Below, piece after piece: positions 26,309 to 35,735 of a stretch of DNA of 64,000 nucleotides. Each line of letters opens with the position of its first letter. Position 1 is the first letter of the stretch. A program made the position numbers and the translations under genes. The notes below the pieces were generated by a model, which searched no databases, was not told the origin of the DNA, and saw only the letters and a list, made by a program, of their open reading frames with translations. This DNA comes from JAPPOI01 sp028818055 (GTDB lineage Bacteria > Pseudomonadota > Alphaproteobacteria > Rhodobacterales > Rhodobacteraceae): positions 2,294,001 through 2,358,000 of the forward strand of contig OZ253954.1 in NCBI GenBank assembly GCA_965267405.1, in the 5' to 3' direction.

Positions 26309-28470
26309 TTCAGCATCGGACCTTCGTTGTTCAACAGGACGAAGCGGGCACTCTTTTAGCGGCAACGCTTTGCGACGATGGCCCAAAAGTAAGCTATCTC
26401 AGTGGCGCTGACCCCGAAAAGATTTCGAACATCTGGTCTGTCAAGAAACCAATGAGCCAAATCGGCAATGGTTTTCTGGCGCAAGGCACCACAACAAGAG
26501 ACGGCACGCAGAATTCTGAACTGGCCTTCTTCCAAGACCGCAATGTTCTTTTGGCGATCCGAAATGGCGAGCCTGTCGAAGCCGTTGTGGATTGGTTGAA
26601 TTGGCATGCGGCGCAGGGCGCAGATGGTGCTTTGATCTTCAATCGTGCCGAACCCGGAACCGACACATTCGGCGTTGACCTCGAGCGCGTAGCAAAGGGG
26701 ATGAGCCTTGATGTGCTGGTGGTTGATGCCACCGCCCCGATGGGGCGGGTCGATCAACCGGACGCGCGTCTCCCTGCGCTCGCGCCCGGTGCGCCAAAGC
26801 GCTTACGCGAGGAAAAAGTTGATATTAACCAGTGGCATGCGCCTTTTGCGGAAACGGTTTTACTTGAAACGCTTCGGCACCGTTTTCTGGCCAAGGCCTC
26901 GGGTGTTGCCTTTCTTGATATCGGCGACCTCGCCGATGGTACTGGCGCAACGATATTTGATCGCGCCCAAAGTCATCCGGGGCGATACATCCAGTTGCAC
27001 GGCGTTGAACGGTATCCGTGGCGGCTTCGAAACAAGAAGCCTGCGCCACATAGTGATCATATCTACGGTCGCCTGAACGAAACCCGCATGATCGTCCGGT
27101 GGTGCGTGGACCCGCGATCGCTGGACCCTGAGACATTCTGGAGAGTTACCAGAATAGGTGGCGCATCGTTTGTACCCGAAAAGTCGGGAAGCTTTGTTCG
27201 AGCCATGGGCGTGGTTTTCCCGGGAGTTCCGATAAACGACCTCGTCTCTCGATCGCTATTGATCGAAGACGCAAAGACGTGTGCTGATCTTTCTAAGTTC
27301 TTCTCGCTTGCGCCATTGAAGCGCAAAGTTTCAGCATCCGTTAATGAGGCCGCATCCGACACCGTTACCGTCGTTACGGTCATGAAGAACGAAGGGCCTT
27401 ATATCCTCGATTGGATCGCACATTGTCGAACCGTCGGCGTTGACCGGATTCTGGTCTATTCGAACGATTGTGAGGACGGCACTGACCAGATGCTCGATGC
27501 ATTGGCAGACGCAGGCGTGGTCGAGCACCGTCAAAACCCATATCGTTCGACCGGCGGCGTGCCTCAACATGCGGCGTTTCGCGCGGCAGAAAACGAAGAT
27601 GCTGTTCGATCGGCCGGTTGGCTTTTGACGTTGGACGTGGACGAGTACCTGAATATTCGTGTTGGTGACGGACACCTGTCTGATCTGTTCGCAGCCGTTC
27701 CGAATTCCAACATTATATCAATGCCTTGGCGCATGTTTGGCTCTTCTGACATTATCGACTTTCGCGATGAACCAGTGACGGACCAGTTCACAGAATGCGC
27801 CCACGAGTTTACACCGCGCCCCCATCAGGCCTGGGGGTTTAAGACACTCTACAGGAACACCGGCCTTTTTCGGCGTTTGGGGGTTCATCGCCCAAAGGGG
27901 ATGGTGACGCATCGCGTCCCCGACATCAATTGGGTCGACGGTTCAGGGCGACCTATGCCTCAGGGTCTATGGCGCTCGGGCTGGCGCATGACGCGGACGT
28001 GCTGGGGATATGACCTTGCCGGAGTGAACCACTACGCCGTCAGAAGTGCAGAAAGCTTCTTGGTCAAACGCGAACGCGGTCGGGTCAATCACGTGCGCCG
28101 TGATCAGGGCTTGGCCTATTGGTTTCGCATGAACCATAACGGCAGCGAAGACACGAGTATCCAGCGCCTTTCACCGAAGGTTTTGGAAGAAAAGTCGGCA
28201 CTTCTGGCACTTCCAAAAGTTCGCGAATTACATGAATCGTCGGTCGCGTGGCACAAGGCACGGATCGCTGCGCTTAAGGAACAAGACGCGTATCGCGAAA
28301 TATTTGATGCAATAACGGGGCCAAAGCTTCAGCGTCTTTCGCGCATGCTTTCTCACTTCGGGTCGAACGTGTTTCTGGCGGGACCGGAAGTCATCCCCGA
28401 CGACGTTGCAAAACGATCAAACGATGGCGACTGGCTCTTCACCGTGAAGTTGATGCCGCGCAAAGATTAA
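26305..28470 (+). CDS. Large GT2-type glycosyltransferase (Glyco_tranf_2_4 domain)
   Basis: The protein has 721 residues. A first part of about 340 residues has no family I can name. From about 345 it carries the GT2 variant VTVVTVMKNEGPYILDWIAHCRTVGVDRILVYSN, followed by LTLDVDEYLNI with the metal-binding DxD-like triad, as in Glyco_tranf_2_4 (related to GT92) proteins common in Rhodobacterales. The C-terminal 100 residues are helical. It closes the five-gene run and converges on the beta-galactosidase gene with 16 bases between stop codons. Confidence 0.8.
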   Translation: MIQHRTFVVQQDEAGTLLAATLCDDGPKVSYLSGADPEKISNIWSVKKPMSQIGNGFLAQGTTTRDGTQNSELAFFQDRNVLLAIRNGEPVEAVVDWLNWHAAQGADGALIFNRAEPGTDTFGVDLERVAKGMSLDVLVVDATAPMGRVDQPDARLPALAPGAPKRLREEKVDINQWHAPFAETVLLETLRHRFLAKASGVAFLDIGDLADGTGATIFDRAQSHPGRYIQLHGVERYPWRLRNKKPAPHSDHIYGRLNETRMIVRWCVDPRSLDPETFWRVTRIGGASFVPEKSGSFVRAMGVVFPGVPINDLVSRSLLIEDAKTCADLSKFFSLAPLKRKVSASVNEAASDTVTVVTVMKNEGPYILDWIAHCRTVGVDRILVYSNDCEDGTDQMLDALADAGVVEHRQNPYRSTGGVPQHAAFRAAENEDAVRSAGWLLTLDVDEYLNIRVGDGHLSDLFAAVPNSNIISMPWRMFGSSDIIDFRDEPVTDQFTECAHEFTPRPHQAWGFKTLYRNTGLFRRLGVHRPKGMVTHRVPDINWVDGSGRPMPQGLWRSGWRMTRTCWGYDLAGVNHYAVRSAESFLVKRERGRVNHVRRDQGLAYWFRMNHNGSEDTSIQRLSPKVLEEKSALLALPKVRELHESSVAWHKARIAALKEQDAYREIFDAITGPKLQRLSRMLSHFGSNVFLAGPEVIPDDVAKRSNDGDWLFTVKLMPRKD

Positions 28471-28471
28471 A

Positions 28472-28489
28472 TAGTTTAACGTTAAACTA
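28472..28489. repeat. Perfect 18-bp palindrome between convergent stop codons
   Basis: TAGTTTAACGTTAAACTA is fully self-complementary. It spans the gap between the glycosyltransferase stop and the beta-galactosidase stop, whose TAG it includes. It resembles the AT-rich, CG-centred operators of LacI-type regulators, but lies at gene ends, so a bidirectional hairpin is equally possible. Confidence 0.5.
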
Positions 28490-30382
28490 AATATCAGTTA
28501 CCATGAAGTCCGCTGGTTCGATCTGGTGACCCTGCCAAGTGACAGAAGTTGGCAGATAATTGAAAATAAATCGATTTCCGCTGACGTCACGCACACGAAC
28601 CCCGTCGGGAAGCTCCAATATCGTCACGTTGGACTTTGTCGCCATCGTCTTGATCAGATGGTCCCAAGTTGTCTTCTCGGGCCATCCGCCCAGATAGGTC
28701 ATAGACCCATTACCCATGATCACGGGAACACCGTTATCATTCCGCATGACAACATCTGCGTCGCCCTCCAGGTGTTCGGCCCAATGCAGAAATCCAAAGC
28801 CGTTTTCAAGGTTCATCCGAACGCCCGGAGGCAAGCTTTCTGCCAGCGCGACGCGCACGTCTAGACCGGGCAGGGCCGGTGGCAGTGGTACGGGAATGCT
28901 TCCATTGGCATCTTTCGCTCCAGAACGCGGCCCTATCAAAGCACTCGGGATCTCGGCCAGTTGTGACTTCAACTCGTCCGACATGATCGCCAAGCCCGGA
29001 GCCAGCACCATTTTGTACCCGCCAATGTCATCGGTTGGACTGACAATATCGATCGACAATCCGGCACGTCTCAGCGCGCGATAACAGTCCAGAACCAGTC
29101 GGAAGTAACTGAAATCTGCGCCTTGCGGCTGCGTTCCAATCACCCAATCAGCTTCATAATCGACAATCAGAGCGACCTCGCATTTGGCCGCCTCAATTGG
29201 TCCAAATGCCTTTAGCTCCTCGGCAACTTTTGCAGCTTCCGCCAAGGCGGGCGCCGCTTCGGAATCTGGTCGAAGAAGTCCGGCGTGATGTTGTTCTTGT
29301 GCGAACGGTGCTTGTCGCCAGCGGAAGTAACACACAGCCTCTGCACCATGCGCAAATGCCTCCCACGCCCATAGACGTGCCATCCCCGGCAAAGGGGCAG
29401 GGTTCCACGGCGCCCAGTTTACCGGACCCGGCTGTTGTTCCATGATCCACCATCGGCCATTGCCTGCGCGCCGATACAGATCATGATGAAACGCCTGATT
29501 GTCGGGATCGCCTTGGCGAAGGTAAGTCTGTTTATCTTCTTCCGAGGCCTCCAATCGTTCCGACAAAAACCCAATCGGATAACTGTCCCAACTCGCGATA
29601 TCGAGGTCTTCGCCCATCTTGTAATGGTCGAACGACATCTCGCGTCCCATGAAATTGTGGATCAAGGGCTTGTCTGAATGTGCGCGGATGGCGTCAGCCT
29701 GTACCTTGTTGAACGCTATGACCTGATCAGAAGAAAATCTCTTGAAATCAAGCGTATGCGCCGGGTTGGGTTCCGTCGTCGTCAGATTGGGCAGCTCGAT
29801 CTGATCGAAGTCATCGTATTCCATCGACCAGAAGACGTTGCCCCAAGCGCGGTTCAAGGCGCCGGCGCTTTGATACTTCTGCTGTAGCCAAACCCGGAAC
29901 TCTTTAAGCGCGGCGTCAGAATAGCTCAGCGTCGTATCGTGGCATGCATATTCGTTGTCGATCTGCCAGGCTTGGACATGTGGATTTTTACCATATCGTT
30001 TGCTCAGTTCCGCAGCGATCCGTTTGCATTCCGCGCGGTACCCTTCGTGGCTGAAGCAATAATGCCGCCGGGATCCAAAACCGCGCGTGCGGCCTTCGGC
30101 ATCCACCTGAAGCATGTCGGGAAGCTTATCCACCATCCAGCGAGGCGGGGTCGCGGTGGGGGTTCCAAGAACGACCTTCAAGCCGGCGTTGCCAAGTGTT
30201 TCGATGGCGCGGTCCAACCAATCGAATTCATAACGGCCCGGCTGGGGTTCCATACGCGACCAGGCGAATTCACCGATGCGTACCCACGTCAGTCCGGTCT
30301 CGGCCATCCGCGCCGCATCTTCGGCCCAGATGTCTTCCGGCCAGTGTTCAGGATAGTAGCAAACACCAAGAGCAGGGTTCAT
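28487..30382 (-). CDS. Beta-galactosidase, glycoside hydrolase family 42
   Basis: The protein has 631 residues, close to the GH42 norm. It opens with GVCYYPEHWPEDIWAEDAARM and IGEFAWSRMEPQPG, both typical of the family. The acid/base glutamate is E144 in QIDNEYACHD and the nucleophile is E315 in WWIMEQQPGPVNW. It lacks a signal peptide, so it should cleave imported beta-galactosides in the cytoplasm. It is the last gene of the galactoside run, set off from the lactonase by 94 bases, with GAAG close to its ATG. Confidence 0.94.
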   Translation of the reverse strand: MNPALGVCYYPEHWPEDIWAEDAARMAETGLTWVRIGEFAWSRMEPQPGRYEFDWLDRAIETLGNAGLKVVLGTPTATPPRWMVDKLPDMLQVDAEGRTRGFGSRRHYCFSHEGYRAECKRIAAELSKRYGKNPHVQAWQIDNEYACHDTTLSYSDAALKEFRVWLQQKYQSAGALNRAWGNVFWSMEYDDFDQIELPNLTTTEPNPAHTLDFKRFSSDQVIAFNKVQADAIRAHSDKPLIHNFMGREMSFDHYKMGEDLDIASWDSYPIGFLSERLEASEEDKQTYLRQGDPDNQAFHHDLYRRAGNGRWWIMEQQPGPVNWAPWNPAPLPGMARLWAWEAFAHGAEAVCYFRWRQAPFAQEQHHAGLLRPDSEAAPALAEAAKVAEELKAFGPIEAAKCEVALIVDYEADWVIGTQPQGADFSYFRLVLDCYRALRRAGLSIDIVSPTDDIGGYKMVLAPGLAIMSDELKSQLAEIPSALIGPRSGAKDANGSIPVPLPPALPGLDVRVALAESLPPGVRMNLENGFGFLHWAEHLEGDADVVMRNDNGVPVIMGNGSMTYLGGWPEKTTWDHLIKTMATKSNVTILELPDGVRVRDVSGNRFIFNYLPTSVTWQGHQIEPADFMVTDI

Positions 30383-30461
30383 TTTCTTCGAAACCTTAAC
30401 TTAATTCGCCGGGCTTTGGCGTACCGGCAGATAGGACGATTCTTGTGGATTGTAACGACGA

Positions 30462-30477
30462 AATCCGCCTTCGGATT
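30462..30477 (-). promoter_or_regulatory. Hairpin at the lactonase stop, before beta-galactosidase
   Basis: AATCCG (30462-30467) and CGGATT (30472-30477) form a 6-bp stem with a 4-base loop at the lactonase stop codon. There is no T-run after it on the minus strand. It may stabilise or process the transcript between the lactonase and beta-galactosidase genes. Confidence 0.35.
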
Positions 30478-31331
30478 CACAATATGACGCGGTGTTCCGC
30501 CTGACCTTTGGCAACACCTTCTTCGAAGAAGACCTTGCCGTTGTCTGGTGATCTTGCGCGATCGGCATCGCTTACGCGTCCTTCAGCGGTTGTGCAGAAA
30601 AGGGTGGTCAAATCCGGCCCACCAAAAGCGGGACACGACGAATGCGCACCGCCCACAGCAAATTCGCGCAAAAACGTGCCGTCAGGCGCATAACACGCCA
30701 CACGCCAGCCATTCCATTGCGCATTCCAGATATTGCCGTCGGCGTCGATGACTGCACCGTCTGCCCCAAACGGCTGCCCCGACAGATCGAGCCAGACTTC
30801 GGGCTCGCCCAAGGGCCAACCATCGTGGTCCAGCGCAACGCGTTTCATGAGATTGTCGATAGTGTCGCAGAAATATGCGTGGCTACGGTCGGGCGTGAAA
30901 CAAATCGCGTTCGGGATGGTGATCTTGTCCCAGAGCGGCGTAACCCGGCCGTTGTAGTACCGATAAATCGTGCCGATAGCGCCCCGATCGGTCTTCGACA
31001 TGGTGCCGATCCAAAAACCGCCCCAAGGGTCTGCGCGGCCGTCGTTGGAACGTGTGTCGGGATTGTCTGCTTCCAAAGGCAGCACGTCCTCGGACGTGCC
31101 GTTCTCGATATTGAAGCGGAACAAGCGGGTCTCCGACGCCACCAGCAAACTGGTGTCATCCACCCATCCCGCGGCCGAGACATTCTCGTCGAACTGCCAG
31201 CTTCTGGTTTTGTTGTTCTCACGGGTGTGCAGCGCGCTGCCGTGAATGTCGAACCAATAAAGTTGCTGCCGTTCCGGGTGCCAAAGTGGACCTTCGCCCA
31301 GCGAACAAACCGTGTCGTCGTAAACTTTCAT
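30477..31331 (-). CDS. SMP-30/gluconolactonase-family sugar lactonase
   Basis: The protein has 284 residues and a six-bladed propeller fold. It shows SLGEGPLWHPERQQLYWFDIHG (metal-binding glutamate), RSNDGRADPWGGFWIGTM with the conserved asparagine, and FGADGAVIDADGNIWNAQW with the catalytic aspartate region. In this setting it probably hydrolyses galactono-1,4- or -1,5-lactone formed by the sugar dehydrogenase. Its ATG overlaps the aldolase stop by 4 bases. Confidence 0.9.
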   Translation of the reverse strand: MKVYDDTVCSLGEGPLWHPERQQLYWFDIHGSALHTRENNKTRSWQFDENVSAAGWVDDTSLLVASETRLFRFNIENGTSEDVLPLEADNPDTRSNDGRADPWGGFWIGTMSKTDRGAIGTIYRYYNGRVTPLWDKITIPNAICFTPDRSHAYFCDTIDNLMKRVALDHDGWPLGEPEVWLDLSGQPFGADGAVIDADGNIWNAQWNGWRVACYAPDGTFLREFAVGGAHSSCPAFGGPDLTTLFCTTAEGRVSDADRARSPDNGKVFFEEGVAKGQAEHRVIL

Positions 31332-31933
31332 CCCGCAACCTCATCCCACGCCGCAACTGCTTCACGTGCCTTTATCGCAACGTCCTTTGCCGTGTCGCCG
31401 GGCTTGTAAAGGGAACTGCCTAATCCAAACCCATTTGCGCCGGCCTTCAGCCACTCACCAAAGTCTGACGGGCCCACGCCGCCCACCATGTACATTTCAG
31501 TCTCGGCTGGAAGCACCGCGCGGATCGCCTTCAGCCCCTCGATCCCCATTTGAAACGCCGGGAATACTTTTAAGCCATCGGCTCCCCATTTCAGGGCATC
31601 GAAGCATTCGGTCGGGGTCAGTACGCCCGGAAAAGACTGCATTCCCAATGTCTTGGTGGCCTTGATGACTGATTTGTCGGCGTTCGGCGACACGATCAGT
31701 CGGCCTCCAACACGGTAAACATGAGCAACTTGTTCGGCGTTCAAAACAGTGCCCGCGCCGATCGTTGCATCCTTGCCGTGTGCCTTGACCATCAGCTCGA
31801 TGCTATCAATAGGATCCGGCGAATTCAGCGGGACCTCGATGCGGGTCAACCCGGCGTCAATAAGTGCGGCGCAGACATCAACCGCTTCACTGCTGTCGAT
31901 ACCTCGTAGGATGGCGATCACTGGACGGCTCAT
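31328..31933 (-). CDS. dgoA: 2-dehydro-3-deoxy-6-phosphogalactonate aldolase
   Basis: The protein has 201 residues and is of the KDPG/KDPGal class I aldolase family. The Schiff-base lysine is K122 in GLKVFPA. The catalytic glutamate is E33 in TRIEVPLNSP, and the phosphate loop is GGVGPSDF. PVIAILRG at the N-terminus and the kinase next door favour the KDPGal enzyme over KDPG. It would yield pyruvate and glyceraldehyde 3-phosphate. It overlaps its neighbours on both sides by 4 bases. Confidence 0.93.
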   Translation of the reverse strand: MSRPVIAILRGIDSSEAVDVCAALIDAGLTRIEVPLNSPDPIDSIELMVKAHGKDATIGAGTVLNAEQVAHVYRVGGRLIVSPNADKSVIKATKTLGMQSFPGVLTPTECFDALKWGADGLKVFPAFQMGIEGLKAIRAVLPAETEMYMVGGVGPSDFGEWLKAGANGFGLGSSLYKPGDTAKDVAIKAREAVAAWDEVAG

Positions 31934-32841
31934 GTCACGGTTTCCTCTAAAAGATCGCGCGCCGCGGCAAGTCCTGCCTGCGTCGCTTTGGTCCCGTCCA
32001 GAATGTGCGCCTCAAGCCCTTGTTGCGCAAGGGCCGCTGCATAGGTCTTACAAAGCGCGCTGGCTCCAATCAAAGCCACGTTTTGCCCCAACCAATAGGG
32101 GCGAGCACCGGCAAGTTCTGCGCCGATCAGATAGCCAGACAACCGCGCTTTAAGCTTCGCCGATCCAGTCGCATTCAGAAGATCATCCGCGCGAAGAGAA
32201 AATAGCCGGGCCGCAATGGCCTCGGGCTTCGACATGCTTTCCGAGACTGCCTCGACAAATGCGTCTTCGTCCCACCCATCGGTGACCGAGTGTCTCAGTA
32301 CAGATCGTTCTGACAAAAGCGAGAAAAGCTCACCCGTCATGAACGTTCGAAAGCTAACGACTTCACCTGCCGAAATGTGCACCCATTTCGTGTGAGTGCC
32401 TGGTAAGCACAGCACCCCATCAAACTCCGGGAAAAGTCGCAGGAAACCGGCGATCTGGGTTTCCTCGCCACGCATGACGTCGGGCGGTGCATTTTGACGG
32501 ATGCCCGGGACAATGCGCACCGATATTCGGCTGTCATGGGTCGGAGCTTCTGCCAGAGCTTGGGTTAAGGGTTGGCTCGGTGCTTGTGCGTATTTTGCTT
32601 CCGCCCAACCTTGGCGCGACCCCACCATTCCGCAAGCGACCACAAGCATCTTTTCCGATCCAAGCCACGGCGCGATAAGTTCCAGCAAGGCTGGTTCGAA
32701 TTCGCTTGGTGCCAAGCCGGACATACCTTTGGTGGACGTTGCCTCGGCAACGGCTTCGCCGTCGCGCATCGCCCAACATCGCAGGTTCGATGTGCCCCAG
32801 TCGACTGCAATCCAGTCGGCGTATGCGGCGTTTGCAGACAT
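31930..32841 (-). CDS. dgoK: 2-dehydro-3-deoxygalactonokinase
   Basis: The protein has 303 residues, the DgoK length. It begins DWIAVDWGTSNLRCWAM, the ATP-binding loop of this sugar-kinase group. GMVGSRQGW and LPGTHTKWVHI, both hallmarks of DgoK, follow, with FMTGELFSLL after them. It phosphorylates 2-keto-3-deoxygalactonate ahead of the aldolase. It overlaps the SDR stop by one base and the aldolase start by four. Confidence 0.93.
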   Translation of the reverse strand: MSANAAYADWIAVDWGTSNLRCWAMRDGEAVAEATSTKGMSGLAPSEFEPALLELIAPWLGSEKMLVVACGMVGSRQGWAEAKYAQAPSQPLTQALAEAPTHDSRISVRIVPGIRQNAPPDVMRGEETQIAGFLRLFPEFDGVLCLPGTHTKWVHISAGEVVSFRTFMTGELFSLLSERSVLRHSVTDGWDEDAFVEAVSESMSKPEAIAARLFSLRADDLLNATGSAKLKARLSGYLIGAELAGARPYWLGQNVALIGASALCKTYAAALAQQGLEAHILDGTKATQAGLAAARDLLEETVT

Positions 32842-33608
32842 CAGCCAGTCACCACCACGCCGCCATCAACTACCATCGCCTGACCTGTCATCGCCGATGA
32901 AATGGACGACGCCAAAAACAGGACAGGACCAACGATATCTTCTGATTTCAGGTGTTCTTTCAAACACATACGCTCCATATGCGCAGCCAGACCTTCGGGG
33001 GTTGCCCACTTGTCCATCTGTTTGTCGGTCAGAACCCATCCCGGTGCCAAAGCATTCACGCGGATTTTGTCGGGTCCAAACTCACGTGCCAAGGAACGGG
33101 TCATACCGTTAATGCCGGAATTTGCAGCTGTGTAAATCGGGTAACCTGCGTTCCCCATCATGTAGCTGATTGAACTGAAATTGATGATGGACCCGCCGCC
33201 CGCTGCCTGCATCCCTGGGATAACAGCCTGACAGCAGAAGAAATAGGACTTCAAGTTGATCGATTGCGACCAATCGTAAAACTCTTCGTCGACGTCCAAG
33301 GTTGCGTGTCTTTGATCATTTGCGGCGTTGTTGACACAAACGGTAACAGGCCCATGGGCCTCGGTTGCCTCGGCGACACAGGCCCGAACCCGATCAACGT
33401 CAGTGACATCGCATTGCAGAAACAATGGCCGGTTTCCTGTCGCGTCCGCCATCTCGTCGGCGAACTCTGAAGCATCTGACCTTTGTACAAATGCCACTTT
33501 CGCACCCTGACGAAGAAACCCTTCGGTCAGGCTCGCGCCTATACCCGATCCGCCGCCTGTGATGAAGACGGATGCGTCTTTAAGGTCTGGGAAAGTCGCG
33601 TCGCTCAT
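32841..33608 (-). CDS. SDR-family oxidoreductase, candidate galactose 1-dehydrogenase
   Basis: The protein has 255 residues and is a classical SDR. The NAD loop is TGGGSGIG (17-24). NNAAN stabilises the sheet, and serine is present in NFSSIS (about 145). The active-site tyrosine is Y159, but the usual YxxxK lysine is asparagine (YTAAN, N163; AAT codon at 33120-33122). By overall sequence it resembles aldose 1-dehydrogenases such as Caulobacter xylose dehydrogenase. Context suggests oxidation of galactose to its lactone, but the lysine replacement leaves activity in doubt. Confidence 0.82.
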   Translation of the reverse strand: MSDATFPDLKDASVFITGGGSGIGASLTEGFLRQGAKVAFVQRSDASEFADEMADATGNRPLFLQCDVTDVDRVRACVAEATEAHGPVTVCVNNAANDQRHATLDVDEEFYDWSQSINLKSYFFCCQAVIPGMQAAGGGSIINFSSISYMMGNAGYPIYTAANSGINGMTRSLAREFGPDKIRVNALAPGWVLTDKQMDKWATPEGLAAHMERMCLKEHLKSEDIVGPVLFLASSISSAMTGQAMVVDGGVVVTG

Positions 33609-33647
33609 TCTTTGTTACCTGTCGTGGTGTGCGGTGTCTGAAGTTTA

Positions 33648-35735
33648 TCATACATCAAGTTTATGTCCTTCAATCACCCACATGGTTTCTGGAAAAGACC
33701 ACGGCAAAACAACACCGTGGTTCATCAAATATTGGCCTGACATCTCAATCGGTCCGTCCTTAAGGGCCGGGTTGCCGCGCGAAAGGTGCGAGGCCGAATT
33801 TCGATTGACCAACGTAACACGATACCGCGCTTCGGGGTCCAATCTGGTCAAACGTAACGGACGTGGTGCGATCTGGGCAGATGTGGCGGCCTTACCAGCA
33901 AACACGGCGAACCGACTTCCGTCTCGCGAGGATTGCTGTTCTGCCAAAATCGCCGGGTCGATTGAATCCAGACGAAGGATGTCCGCTGCCATCATCCAGT
34001 CGCGGTTATGCTTCCACCAATCCGTGATCTCCGACAAAACGGCGGCTTCTTCTTCGTTCAACTCGCGCGGGTCCATCTCAAAGCCCATATGCCGTTGGGC
34101 CGCCACCCATCCGCGGAACCGGATATCCAACGTGCGACCCGACGTGTGGCTTCTGGACGGGCCGACATGGCTACCTGTGATGGCGGCAGGCAGAAACAGG
34201 GCCGCGTTATGCTGCATTTTCAGCCGCTCCAAAGCGTCATTCGAGTCCGACAACCACACACGCTGGGTGCGGGCCAGGATACCAAAATCGATGCGACCAC
34301 CACCCGATGCACAGCTTTCAATTTCGACATTTGGGAACGTTTCTCGAAGCCGATCGATTAATGCGTAAGAGCCTCGAGTCTGCGCGGCATCCGGCATCGG
34401 GAGAACCCTGTTGTGATCCCACTTGATGTAGTCGATCGGGTATTCTTCCAGAACTGCCGCCATCCGTTCATAGATAAAGTCACGAACTTCGGGATTGCCC
34501 ATGTCGATGGCCATCTGCTGACGCCCAAGTATCTGATCATCTGATCCGAGGGCCCAATCAGGGTGGGCGCGGAACACGTCAGAATCCTGATTGATCATCT
34601 CTGGCTCAAACCAGATTCCAAAGGTCATGCCTAGACCGTGAACGTGATCGATGAGCGGATGCAGACCTTCCGGATACTTCCGGGTATCGACTTCCCAATC
34701 AGAAAGCGAGGTCGTGTCATCATCGCGCTGTCCAAACCACCCGTCATCCAGAACAAAACGCTCGGCGCCAAGTTTTGAGGCGCGGCTGGCAATGTCTTTC
34801 AGGACATCAAGCTTGTGATCGAAATAAACTGCTTCCCAGCAGTTGTAGTGCACCGGGCGAGGGCGCGTTGTGTCCACCCAAGGAACGATCCTGTCTCTCA
34901 AATGCCTTTGAAAGCTTACGGCTACTCCGTTCAGCCCGTCCGACGAATACACCGCATAAAGTGGCGCAGATTTGAACGATGTCGCCGGTTTGGTTTCCAT
35001 CCGTGCAGCATGTCCAAACTGGATCTGCCTGCGTCCATCGGGCAGTTCTTCTGCAATCATCCGATGGCCACCGGACCATCCATAGTGAAATCCCCAGGCC
35101 TCACCCTGGGTATTCGTGGCGCCCATCCCGGGAACGATAAGGCCCGGAAAATGCTCGTGTCCTGTTCGACCCGTTCGGTTCTCACGGTAACGGATACCTG
35201 CGGACCAAGGCGTCCGATTGATCTGAAATTCGCCGCACCAACGACCAGATACATCGAGAATATCATCGGCATTTTGCGATGCGGGCAAAACCGGTGCCGC
35301 CAACCAATGGAGATGCACGGGCTCGTCCGAGGTCAACTCGGCCGCCAAAGTCAGAACATGCGTTTCCGGGTCCAGAGCGATCTGCGCATGGTACTGAAGA
35401 CCGTTGTCTTCATCCGCATAACTCAGTTTCAGACCGGCATCGTCTGCGACTTCCCCGGTATAGCAAAACTTGGGCAGCAATGGCGTGCCATCGTTGCCGC
35501 GTACGATTAAACCCGGTTGCCCCGGGAACGTGCGAACGGCTTCCGGGCAAATCGAAAGGTCGGGGTTTTCGTCAAGCATACCACCCGTGACATCGATGCG
35601 ATGCGCTGCCGCAAGAACCTCAAGGTCCTCTTCCTTCGGAAGTGGCGCACCCCAATAGATAACCTCGGGCAATCGTTCACGTCTGGCCGCCAGCACAAGT
35701 GTCTGGCGACCGTCATCCAGTCGCCAACTTTGCAT
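33648..35735 (-). CDS. Alpha-galactosidase, glycoside hydrolase family 36
   Basis: The protein has 695 residues, normal for bacterial GH36. An N-terminal beta domain (about 1-280) precedes the barrel with ERFVLDDGWFGQRDDD. The nucleophile D440 lies in DYIKWDHNR. ESCASGGGRIDFGILARTQ leads to the acid/base D497 in WLSDSND. It has no signal peptide, so melibiose or raffinose-type sugars would be cleaved after import. Its ATG overlaps the permease stop by one base (TAATG). Confidence 0.95.
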   Translation of the reverse strand: MQSWRLDDGRQTLVLAARRERLPEVIYWGAPLPKEEDLEVLAAAHRIDVTGGMLDENPDLSICPEAVRTFPGQPGLIVRGNDGTPLLPKFCYTGEVADDAGLKLSYADEDNGLQYHAQIALDPETHVLTLAAELTSDEPVHLHWLAAPVLPASQNADDILDVSGRWCGEFQINRTPWSAGIRYRENRTGRTGHEHFPGLIVPGMGATNTQGEAWGFHYGWSGGHRMIAEELPDGRRQIQFGHAARMETKPATSFKSAPLYAVYSSDGLNGVAVSFQRHLRDRIVPWVDTTRPRPVHYNCWEAVYFDHKLDVLKDIASRASKLGAERFVLDDGWFGQRDDDTTSLSDWEVDTRKYPEGLHPLIDHVHGLGMTFGIWFEPEMINQDSDVFRAHPDWALGSDDQILGRQQMAIDMGNPEVRDFIYERMAAVLEEYPIDYIKWDHNRVLPMPDAAQTRGSYALIDRLRETFPNVEIESCASGGGRIDFGILARTQRVWLSDSNDALERLKMQHNAALFLPAAITGSHVGPSRSHTSGRTLDIRFRGWVAAQRHMGFEMDPRELNEEEAAVLSEITDWWKHNRDWMMAADILRLDSIDPAILAEQQSSRDGSRFAVFAGKAATSAQIAPRPLRLTRLDPEARYRVTLVNRNSASHLSRGNPALKDGPIEMSGQYLMNHGVVLPWSFPETMWVIEGHKLDV

